A stretch of DNA of 21,134 nt, taken from a virus. This document shows positions 1-5,748 of the stretch, piece by piece; the stretch's first letter is position 1; the number at the start of each line of letters is the position of its first letter. The position numbers and the translations under genes are program-made. Below the pieces are notes generated by a model. That model made no database searches. It worked only from the letters and a program-made list of their open reading frames with translations, and had not been told where the DNA came from. The stretch covers positions 1 to 21,134 of IMG/VR virus record IMGVR_UViG_3300024518_004795; one strand, written 5' to 3'.

Positions 1-344
1 CTCCGAGGCTTGGTGGCGGCTTTCCCTTTCTGAGGGTCCATGCCCCCGCCCGTGAGCTGCTTGTTGATCTCCCCTCGCACGTAGTCCTCGGCCGCCATGA
101 GAACGCGGATATCGTGCCCTTCCCAGGCCCTGACCGGGATACCACAGTAGATCTCAAGACGCCTGGCGAAGACGTTCGAGGGGTCTTTGCCATCGAAGTC
201 CTTCTGCTTGAGGATATCGAACTGCGCGTCCGCCTTCTCGATCATCTGGCGCGTAAGCGGTTCCGGCACCGCATACGTCTTGCCGTCGAGGAGGACCTCG
301 ATCGGCTCGAAACTCTTTGCCGCCGTGTCTGCGTTGAAAACCAT
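1..344 (-). CDS. Probable tail assembly chaperone, C-terminus cut by window edge
   Basis: About 114 codons are visible and the frame is still open at base 1, so the gene is truncated by the window. The ATG at 344 is preceded by AAGGAGAGAG at a good distance. The visible part begins MVFNADTAAKSFEPIEVLLD, followed by a short hydrophilic alpha/beta region and a basic C-terminal stretch (KGKAATKPR). I see no catalytic motif. The call rests mainly on position: it is the first gene after the tail tube, where siphoviruses keep the tail assembly chaperone pair, which often uses a programmed frameshift near the end of the first gene. The frameshift region, if present, would lie outside the window. The opening, a short beta-rich segment naming a target ('DGKTYAVPEPLT'), is compatible with that family. 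The gene is convincing; the function is inferred. Confidence 0.7.
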   Translation of the reverse strand, partial: MVFNADTAAKSFEPIEVLLDGKTYAVPEPLTRQMIEKADAQFDILKQKDFDGKDPSNVFARRLEIYCGIPVRAWEGHDIRVLMAAEDYVRGEINKQLTGGGMDPQKGKAATKPR

Positions 345-370
345 GATGCTCTCTCCTTCACAAAGATTCA

Positions 371-390
371 GGGGGCGTCCTGGCGCCCCC
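371..390 (-). terminator. Intercistronic hairpin after tail tube gene
   Basis: GGGGGCG (371-377) pairs perfectly with CGCCCCC (384-390) around a 6-base loop. It lies between the tail tube stop (403) and the next start (344). No uninterrupted T run follows on the minus strand (it reads TGAATCTTTG), so it may be a weak terminator or an mRNA-stabilising 3' structure rather than a full stop. Confidence 0.6.
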
Positions 391-402
391 ATCGGTCCCG
401 GC

Positions 403-933
403 TTAGACGCTGCCGAGCTTCCACATCGCGTTGCGCGGAACTCCGGACACCTCCCCGGACGTTACCGGGTAGGCGACGAAGATCACTTCTGCGACCCGCT
501 GGCTGTCCACATCGAACGTCCAGCTGTAGTTCGGACGCGGGCTCGCCTTGAACATCGTGAGCCACTTCGTCGTGTCCGCCGTCGCGACTCCGGCGTCCAG
601 GGGTTTGACGAGGATCTGCTGAGCGTTGTCGCGCAACGAAGTGCCGACGTCGCTCTTGACCATCATCTGATTCCCTGAAGTGCCGGAGGTCCCGGACGCT
701 CCCGGCGTGATCGTCGTCAGCTCGGCCAGCGAAAAGCGCGTAAGCTGCAAGCGCAGTTCCGCTCGACCTCCAATGACAATCTCGTCGACGGGGGCGGTTC
801 CGTTCCGCGAGGTATTGACTTCGGCCGTCGAGATCTCGAAAGAGAACTCCGCCTCGATGTTCTCCTGGAGCACGGTTGCTCCAAACGTGACCTCACACGG
901 GCCGAGGTCCTTGAACGGGGACATCACACCCAT
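403..933 (-). CDS. Major tail tube protein
   Basis: A 176-residue protein that probably polymerises into the rings of the tail tube. The ATG at 933 follows GGGAGGAGG at good spacing. The composition is beta-rich with alternating polar and hydrophobic residues. The opening 'SPFKDLGPCEVTFGATVLQENIEAEFSFEISTAEVNTSRNGTAPVDEI' names a target offset value and is typical of tube proteins of the siphovirus/Mu type. The C-terminal half holds a short beta region ending in WKLGSV. The gene sits directly after the tail terminator and before a probable chaperone, the canonical place. No sheath gene precedes it, so the tail is probably non-contractile. A hairpin follows the stop codon, which fits a highly expressed structural gene. 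Identification is by context and fold-like composition, with no diagnostic catalytic motif. Confidence 0.75.
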   Translation of the reverse strand: MGVMSPFKDLGPCEVTFGATVLQENIEAEFSFEISTAEVNTSRNGTAPVDEIVIGGRAELRLQLTRFSLAELTTITPGASGTSGTSGNQMMVKSDVGTSLRDNAQQILVKPLDAGVATADTTKWLTMFKASPRPNYSWTFDVDSQRVAEVIFVAYPVTSGEVSGVPRNAMWKLGSV

Positions 934-949
934 TTCGGAATCCTCCTCC

Positions 950-1369
950 CTACAGAATCTGGGCGTGCAGAATGAAGTTCGTCGAGAAGTTGTGTCTCAG
1001 CTTCTCGTCCTGCCCCAGGTCTTGCGGCGTGGTGACGGCTTCGGCACTGTCGATGTGCCACTGCACGCCCGATGTCACCACAGGCAGGTCCTCCCCGGCG
1101 ATGCCGTGAACCGCGTCGTGAATCTGACTGGCCAGATCCCGAGCGGCGTGGTAGTCGCCGGCCCTCACGAAGATTTGAAAGTGCTTCTCGAAGGCGTCGA
1201 TCTCCGGGGCGGTGCGCCGACTCGGCATCCGCGCCGGACCCCCAGTGTCCTTGATGGTCGCGATCGCCGTGCGCTCGGGGGCGCTCTGCGGCGTGAAGCC
1301 CGCAAAGAGGTCGGTCCCGACCGTGAGCGAAGTCTCGTCTTCGAGAAACTCTGCGAATTCTTTCAGCAT
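950..1369 (-). CDS. Tail terminator / minor capsid-like protein
   Basis: A 139-residue protein whose start overlaps the stop of the upstream gene by one base (TGATG at 1371-1367), implying coupled translation. It begins with an acidic helix (MLKEFAEFLEDETSLTVGTD), then shows 'TIKDTGG', a central 'FQIFVRAGDYHAARDLASQIHDAVHG' and a C-terminal strand 'FSTNFILHAQIL'. This order (helix, strand, 'F.I..R..dy..A...a..i...l', late strands) matches the tail terminator / bacteriophage minor capsid family that caps the tail tube and joins it to the head. Its position between the gp10-like protein and the tube protein supports this. The family call comes from pattern and context. Confidence 0.75.
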   Translation of the reverse strand: MLKEFAEFLEDETSLTVGTDLFAGFTPQSAPERTAIATIKDTGGPARMPSRRTAPEIDAFEKHFQIFVRAGDYHAARDLASQIHDAVHGIAGEDLPVVTSGVQWHIDSAEAVTTPQDLGQDEKLRHNFSTNFILHAQIL

Positions 1370-1941
1370 CAGTCCATCCGGGTCGCGGCGGCGTGGATCG
1401 CTCTCGTCTTACCCTTGAGAGCTTTGCGCGCTGCCCGGACTCCTCTCTCCTTCTTGAGCTGCTTGCGAATGTGCTCGACCACGATCTGCATGTAGGTCCT
1501 GGCGTTGTTCGCCAACTTGTACTCCAGGTACTTCGCCCCCGAGCCGGGCTCCGAGAACGTGATATCGAGCCCCTCATGTAGCCAGGAAGCGTAGTGCGTG
1601 TTGAAGCCGACGACTCCCCTGACCATAGTCTTGGACTTCGGCATCCGGAACGTCTTGTTCGGCTTCGGGTTCAGGTTCGGGGGTCGATCCGGCTGCAGGT
1701 ACTGGGCCGCGATCCCCTCGGAGGTCGTGACCAACTTCGAGTTCACAAAGACCGAGCCCGAGTTGCGGGTGATGCCCCACTTGAGCGGCACCGTGGGCGT
1801 TTGCATGATCGAGTCCGTGAGCAGTTGCAGGCTGGCGGCGCCCACGCCCTCGACAACGCCCCGGCGAACGGCGGCGATGTAGAGGTCCAGCCCCTCGAGC
1901 AGAGGAGTGAGGTCCAGGCGCATGTCGCTCGTCCGAGTCAT
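1369..1941 (-). CDS. HK97 gp10-like neck protein
   Basis: 190 residues. The ATG at 1941 overlaps the upstream stop in an ATGA junction. The N-terminus is a long amphipathic helix ('LTPLLEGLDLYIAAVRRGVVEGVGAASLQLLTDSI'). The middle carries 'VGFNTHYASWLHEG', the hallmark of gp10-like neck proteins (family pattern 'v.Y+..YA.yvE.G'), and then 'GAKYLEYKL', the 'gp.FL..+l' motif. The C-terminal tail is basic (KKERGVRAARKALKGKTR). This family is found with head-tail joining genes and is variously named minor capsid or neck protein. Its place between the head-closure and tail-terminator genes is standard. Confidence 0.82.
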   Translation of the reverse strand: MTRTSDMRLDLTPLLEGLDLYIAAVRRGVVEGVGAASLQLLTDSIMQTPTVPLKWGITRNSGSVFVNSKLVTTSEGIAAQYLQPDRPPNLNPKPNKTFRMPKSKTMVRGVVGFNTHYASWLHEGLDITFSEPGSGAKYLEYKLANNARTYMQIVVEHIRKQLKKERGVRAARKALKGKTRAIHAAATRMD

Positions 1942-2237
1942 CTGACCATCACCCTTTTCGCGAGTCCGGCGAAGTCGCGGTCCTCCTCGATCGCCAGGAC
2001 CGTGTGGTCCCTCCCGTCGAAGGTAAGCAGGTCCGTGTGCTCGATCGCAGTCGAGTACTTGACCAGGACCTCGGCCGAGGAGAGCACGTCCTCCCCCTGA
2101 AAGTCAACCACGGTCCGGGTGCGGCGCTTGATGCGGCAGCGGACATTGCGCTTGGTCGTGGTCGCGGTCGTGGTCTCCCACTTGTCCTTGGTGGGACTCT
2201 TCACGCTCATGCTGTCGATCAGGTAGGCGTCGATCAT
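1938..2237 (-). CDS. Head-closure (stopper) protein
   Basis: 99 residues, with ATGA overlaps at both ends, to the MuF-like gene upstream and the gp10-like gene downstream. The protein is beta-rich and basic in its middle ('RNVRCRIKRRTRTVVDFQGEDVLSSAEVLVKYS'), then has a charged loop and a final strand pair ('HTVLAIEEDRDFAGLAKRVMVR'). The length, the lack of catalytic motifs and the slot between adaptor/minor head genes and the neck protein match the head-closure family (SPP1 gp16-like), which seals the portal channel after packaging. The call is mainly contextual. Confidence 0.65.
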   Translation of the reverse strand: MIDAYLIDSMSVKSPTKDKWETTTATTTKRNVRCRIKRRTRTVVDFQGEDVLSSAEVLVKYSTAIEHTDLLTFDGRDHTVLAIEEDRDFAGLAKRVMVR

Positions 2238-3190
2238 GAGAACAGCTCCTGATAGGCTGCAATCCCACCAGAGAAGCCCTCTGAGCGCTTCGAGAAGCGG
2301 GAGAGGGTTTCATACTCCCCCCGGACCTTGAGAGCCGTCAGCGTCTGCGTAAGCAGTCTATGGCGGCAATTCGGGTGGTAGGGCGGGGTCCGCTCGGCGG
2401 TGAGGACTGGGAAGTCCGGGTTCCGGCCCGAGATCGAGTAGACGCGGCCGGCGAACATCGGGCAGCGGTCGCCCTTCTTGTCGTCGTGAACGTGTACCGA
2501 GACCTGGACCAGGTCCTCGCCGAACGCGGCCGTGGCGTTGATCGCCGCCTGGGAGGCTGCCTCGGAGATCCGGACCCGGGCAACGATAGCGGCGTAGTCT
2601 TCGGGTTTGTAGTGCTTCGACCCGACTCTTATGAGTTGTCCGTTGCCGATACGGGTCCGGATCTCGTTGGCTACCCTCTGAACAGTAGTCCTGATGGGAG
2701 CCCCCTCGACCATGCCCTGGGCGATGAGGCGGTTGAGCGTGACCTCCTCGACGGCGGACTGTCGAGTAAGCCTAAGAAAGGTACGAGACTCCCGGCGCAC
2801 ACTCCCCGCGGCGACCAGTAGGTCATCAGCCATCTGGTCCGCGATAACGGCAACGGCGCCGACGTTGATCTGTGAGAAGGCTCCCTGCAGACCGACTCGG
2901 GGCTGAGCTCCGAAGTCTGAGAGGCGTCTTCCGGCCACGTCGAGCTGGTGGGCGAAGACATCGTCAATCGCCTCCTTGGCATTGTTGCGGATCGCCGTCG
3001 AGAGCCGTTCGAGCTCGCGGTCGATCTGGGCGATGATCTGCCGGTCCGAGGTCCCGCCGTCGTCGGCGAGGGCCAGGGAAGCCATCAGCCTCTTCCGACT
3101 CGCCAGGAAGATGGACGAGAGCGCGGCGACCTTCTTCTCGAAGAACAGTTCGAGCTCCGGATCCGGGAGTGCGTTGTGCTCGGGACTCAC
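2234..3190 (-). CDS. MuF-like minor head protein
   Basis: 318 residues from a GTG start at 3190, preceded by GGAG at about 9 bases. No ATG in frame lies nearby. The N-terminal two thirds are mostly helical with coiled-coil character ('KKVAALSSIFLASRKRLMASL', 'ELERLSTAIRNNAKEAID'). The C-terminal third carries the MuF/minor capsid signature: 'VHVHDDKKGDRCPMFAGRVYSISG', then 'PPYHPNCRHRL', with the Cys and His-Pro-Asn-Cys-Arg residues usual for this domain. Such proteins bind the portal and are packaged in the head, sometimes carrying C-terminal effector domains; none is present here. In many phages this gene follows the portal directly. Here it is about 10 kb downstream, within the connector module. 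Confidence 0.8.
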   Translation of the reverse strand: MSPEHNALPDPELELFFEKKVAALSSIFLASRKRLMASLALADDGGTSDRQIIAQIDRELERLSTAIRNNAKEAIDDVFAHQLDVAGRRLSDFGAQPRVGLQGAFSQINVGAVAVIADQMADDLLVAAGSVRRESRTFLRLTRQSAVEEVTLNRLIAQGMVEGAPIRTTVQRVANEIRTRIGNGQLIRVGSKHYKPEDYAAIVARVRISEAASQAAINATAAFGEDLVQVSVHVHDDKKGDRCPMFAGRVYSISGRNPDFPVLTAERTPPYHPNCRHRLLTQTLTALKVRGEYETLSRFSKRSEGFSGGIAAYQELFS

Positions 3191-3194
3191 TCTC

Positions 3195-3449
3195 TCATAC
3201 TCCGTTATTGATCTTGGTGAAGATGCGGTTCAGGGACTCTTTCGTGTCCGCGAACCCCGAATCGACCTTCCGCTCCAGCCCATCGATCTTCTGGTCGGTC
3301 GTCACCCGTCTCTCCTTGCAGAGGTCGTCGGTGACGTTCTTGTCCCCGTTCCTGCGACTGGGGAGCGCCTTACTCCACGGCATCTTGATGATAGCCGCAG
3401 TGATGACGCCGCAGACCCCGATGAACGCTATCGCGAGTTCCGTACTCAT
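3195..3449 (-). CDS. Single-pass membrane protein with coiled-coil tail
   Basis: 84 residues. The start at 3449 overlaps the adaptor gene stop by one base (TGATG). Residues about 5-22 form one hydrophobic segment ('LAIAFIGVCGVITAAIIKM') right at the N-terminus. A basic, polar linker and a heptad-like helix follow ('TTDQKIDGLERKVDSGFADTKESLNRIF'). The layout resembles small phage holin-like or XhlA-like proteins turned around, with the anchor at the N-terminus and the coil on the other side. I do not recognise a named family. The gene is embedded in the connector module and coupled on both sides, so it should be made at the same time as head and neck proteins. A lysis role, a membrane-tethered assembly factor and a DNA-ejection role are all possible. 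Confidence 0.7.
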   Translation of the reverse strand: MSTELAIAFIGVCGVITAAIIKMPWSKALPSRRNGDKNVTDDLCKERRVTTDQKIDGLERKVDSGFADTKESLNRIFTKINNGV

Positions 3450-4177
3450 CAGTCGTCCTCCTCGTCGCTGACATCGATGACGTAGGCTCCCTTGGAAGCC
3501 TTGGCCAGGCCCCGCAGCGCGCCCGCCGCCAAGGGAGCGATTGGGATCTCCCCCCCAGCGGCCCCGCGGTAGGTCTCCCCGACGAGGTCGGCTTTGATCA
3601 CACCCTGCGCCAAGAGAGCGGCGCGGCGCCCGGACCCCTCGTCGATCAGGAGAAACAGAGCCTGCTCGTACGCGGCCTTCTTCATGTTCGCCGTCTGGGT
3701 CGCCGTCGGCGAGTCCGGGATCGAGAACTTGTTCGAGAACTCGATCTGGTTCTGCGCCGTCGTGAGCGCGGCCTCCTTCTCGACGTCGGTGGTCCAGTAG
3801 TCCGCAGCCCCGAGGCGGGTGGCGAAGTAGGCGTTCGCTTCCTCGACCGTGGCCCAGTTGCCGGTCACGGCGGTGGCGATCGCGTCCTTGACGAGGATCA
3901 GGATCGAGTCCTGGAACTTCTCCCCGCCAGCGGTCTCGGTCCGGAGGCGACAGGTGTAGTAGTTCGGCTCGGTCCCGCCGACGATCTTCTGCGTCACCGT
4001 AGTGCCCGAGATCGAGGCCGAACCCGAGACCATTGCCGCCTGGTCCGCGTCGTCGGCGTCGAGCACGGTGACGGCCGCAGCGGAGATCGTGTCGCCGGAA
4101 GCGAGGGCCTCCGAGAGATCGAAAGCGACGTTCAGCTCGTCGTACGAAGTCTTGGTGAGCATCTTGGGGTCAGCCAT
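3449..4177 (-). CDS. Head-tail adaptor, DnaT-like family with N-terminal beta domain
   Basis: 242 residues in two parts. Residues 1 to about 98 look like an all-beta Ig-type domain ('DTISAAAVTVLDADDADQ', 'SGTTVTQKIVGGTEPNYYTCRLRTETAGGEKFQDSILILVKD'). From about 107 the sequence reads 'WATVEEANAYFATRLGAADYW', then 'KEAALTTAQNQIE' and 'AAYEQALFLL', the signature of the phage family annotated as DnaT-like ssDNA-binding, which in practice is a head-tail adaptor that docks under the portal. The ATG at 4177 has GAGGAG upstream and overlaps the previous gene by 8 bases. The C-terminus is acidic (DVSDEEDD). The DnaT-like recognition is strong; the adaptor role follows from family and location. Confidence 0.8.
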   Translation of the reverse strand: MADPKMLTKTSYDELNVAFDLSEALASGDTISAAAVTVLDADDADQAAMVSGSASISGTTVTQKIVGGTEPNYYTCRLRTETAGGEKFQDSILILVKDAIATAVTGNWATVEEANAYFATRLGAADYWTTDVEKEAALTTAQNQIEFSNKFSIPDSPTATQTANMKKAAYEQALFLLIDEGSGRRAALLAQGVIKADLVGETYRGAAGGEIPIAPLAAGALRGLAKASKGAYVIDVSDEEDD

Positions 4178-4442
4178 TGTCCGGGCTCCTCTCGACCGTA
4201 AAGTCTCGCGCTCTCTCCGCCGCGAAGGTACGAGAACGCTCTACCACAATGTCGCGGTCCCGTTCAACAGTGAAGGTTGCGAGACCAACGAGGGCGGCGG
4301 GGGCCGCAGCCGGAATGCCCCGGTAGATCCAGACTACGGCCTGACGCTCCGCCTGACTCACGCCGACGCCGCCGGGGAACACCCCCGGTAGTGGAAAGCG
4401 CGTCATGGCCGAGTGTCGTTTTGCCGCAGTGTCGATCGCCAT
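4170..4442 (-). CDS. Small conserved phage protein with octapeptide repeats
   Basis: 90 residues. The start at 4442 is one base after the TAA of the upstream gene, so re-initiation is likely. The opening MAIDTAAKRHSAM, followed by a Pro/Gly-rich stretch and 'QAERQAVVWIYRGI', is a pattern I recognise from many phage and prophage head regions, where the protein has no assigned function. Residues 56-87 consist of four tandem 8-residue units (see the repeat entry). The arrangement suggests a short structural or linker protein. No enzyme motif is present. Confidence 0.75.
   Translation of the reverse strand: MAIDTAAKRHSAMTRFPLPGVFPGGVGVSQAERQAVVWIYRGIPAAAPAALVGLATFTVERDRDIVVERSRTFAAERARDFTVERSPDNG
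4182..4277 (-). repeat. Four tandem octapeptide repeats (24-bp units)
   Basis: The encoded units are TFTVERDR, DIVVERSR, TFAAERAR and DFTVERSP. The consensus is [T/D]-[F/I]-x-[V/A]-E-R-x-R, with alternating hydrophobic and charged residues compatible with beta strands. Confidence 0.85.
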
Positions 4443-4443
4443 C

Positions 4444-5748
4444 TTACGGCCCCGTTTCCAGTTCGGTCTGCGTGAAGGTGGTGCCGTCGTCGGACAGGGT
4501 GGCCTTCTGGTCCACGGTGCTCGCGTCGTCGTTGAACAGGTTCAGCGCCGTCGCAGTCGTCGTCTTCTTGTTGCGCAGCATCTTGTACAGGTACCCGAGC
4601 TTGGCGGCAAGGGAAGCGGTTGCGGCAGGCGTTCCCTGACCGGGCTCGGCGTAGGTGTCGGTCGCGAGGGCGTCCACGACCTCGGCGTTCACGTCGGCGG
4701 CACTGAGATCGTTAAGGGCGGCGATCAGGGCGTCCGTTGTCACGTGTACGGCATCCATCTCCGCCTTCGTGGGCGGGTCGTAGGTCGCGAAGGCTGCGTC
4801 ACACGCGGCCTCTGCCTGGGCGTTGGAGAGGTCGTTCAGCGCTGCAATCAGGCCCGGAACGTCGTCGGTCTGGAGTTCGTTCGTGTCGGCGAGGATCGCA
4901 TCGATGTCCGCCGGCAGGTTCGCGGCGTCGAGTTCGGCGAGACGCGCTTCGGTGCAGACGCTTGCGAGAGCGAAACCGGTCGCGGTTGCCCAGGCACCTT
5001 GATTGGTCTGGAGTTCGCCTGTATCCGCCAAAACGTCGTCCACGTCGGACGGCAGGTTCCCGGCATCTAGCTCGGCCAGACGCCCCTCCGTACACACGCT
5101 CGCGAGCGCAAACCCCGCAGCGGTTGCCCAAGCGCCCTGATTCGTCTGCAGCTCGCCTGTGTCGGCGAGGACATCGTCGACATCAGAGGGGAGGTTAGCG
5201 GCATCGAGCTCGGCGAGGCGTCCCTCAGTGCAGACGGAGGCGAGGGCGGCGCTGTCGGTTCCCACCATATCCGTGTTCGTCGTGCAGGTGTCGGCGAGCA
5301 CCACACCCTGCACCTTGTTGGTTGCGGGATCGTAGCCCTCGTCCGCGAAGTCTTTGAGGTCTGTGGCGCTCTGCACGACCCCTCCCATCTCGACGAGATT
5401 GGATTCCACTGGGGTGAGCTCGACCCGCAAGTGTTCGGTGAAGGAGCTCGCCAGCTTAACCGAGAGAGTCACTTCACGTACTCCGGCGGCGAAGGCGGCG
5501 TCGGGCCAGTCCACACGGTACAGTCCCGGCTGATCGGTAGCGTCGATCTCGATGGCTTGGTTGTCCCCGTGTGCGGAGTCCGTCGCTGCGAGCGCTGTAG
5601 CGTCCACCTTTGCAGCGGGCTCGGCGCCGCTTCGACAGTACTGGAGATCGATGTCGGTGATCGTAGCTCCTGTGGTAGCGGTGCCGTCCGCGGCGGTGCG
5701 GAGGACGAAGTATGTGGAAACGTCCGTGGAACCCGGTGTGACTCTCAT
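4444..5748 (-). CDS. Phage structural protein with 46-residue repeats
   Basis: 434 residues. The ATG at 5748 overlaps the upstream stop (ATGA). Residues 1 to about 115 form a beta-rich domain seen in many phage structural proteins, including 'STYFVLRTAADGTATTGATI' and 'PGLYRVDWPDAAFAAGVREVTLSVKL', reminiscent of BppU-like or fibre N-terminal domains. Residues 168-213 and 214-259 are near-identical 46-residue repeats beginning ALASVCTEGRLAELDA, and a third, partial copy starts at 260. The repeats are helix-forming ('LPSDVDDVLADTGELQ') and may stack or trimerise. The C-terminus has 'KLGYLYKMLRNKKTTTATALNLF' and a beta hairpin 'QKATLSDDGTTFTQTELETGP', a recurrent terminal domain of phage fibres and structural proteins. 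It lies between head genes, not tail genes, so a head fibre or decoration is plausible. No enzyme motif. Confidence 0.8.
   Translation of the reverse strand: MRVTPGSTDVSTYFVLRTAADGTATTGATITDIDLQYCRSGAEPAAKVDATALAATDSAHGDNQAIEIDATDQPGLYRVDWPDAAFAAGVREVTLSVKLASSFTEHLRVELTPVESNLVEMGGVVQSATDLKDFADEGYDPATNKVQGVVLADTCTTNTDMVGTDSAALASVCTEGRLAELDAANLPSDVDDVLADTGELQTNQGAWATAAGFALASVCTEGRLAELDAGNLPSDVDDVLADTGELQTNQGAWATATGFALASVCTEARLAELDAANLPADIDAILADTNELQTDDVPGLIAALNDLSNAQAEAACDAAFATYDPPTKAEMDAVHVTTDALIAALNDLSAADVNAEVVDALATDTYAEPGQGTPAATASLAAKLGYLYKMLRNKKTTTATALNLFNDDASTVDQKATLSDDGTTFTQTELETGP
4834..5247 (-). repeat. 138-bp coding repeat, two full copies and one partial
   Basis: Copy 1 covers 5110-5247 and copy 2 covers 4972-5109; copy 3 starts at 4971 and decays after about 36 codons. 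Copies 1 and 2 differ at only two of 46 amino acids, yet at 29 further codons by synonymous changes. Confidence 0.9.
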
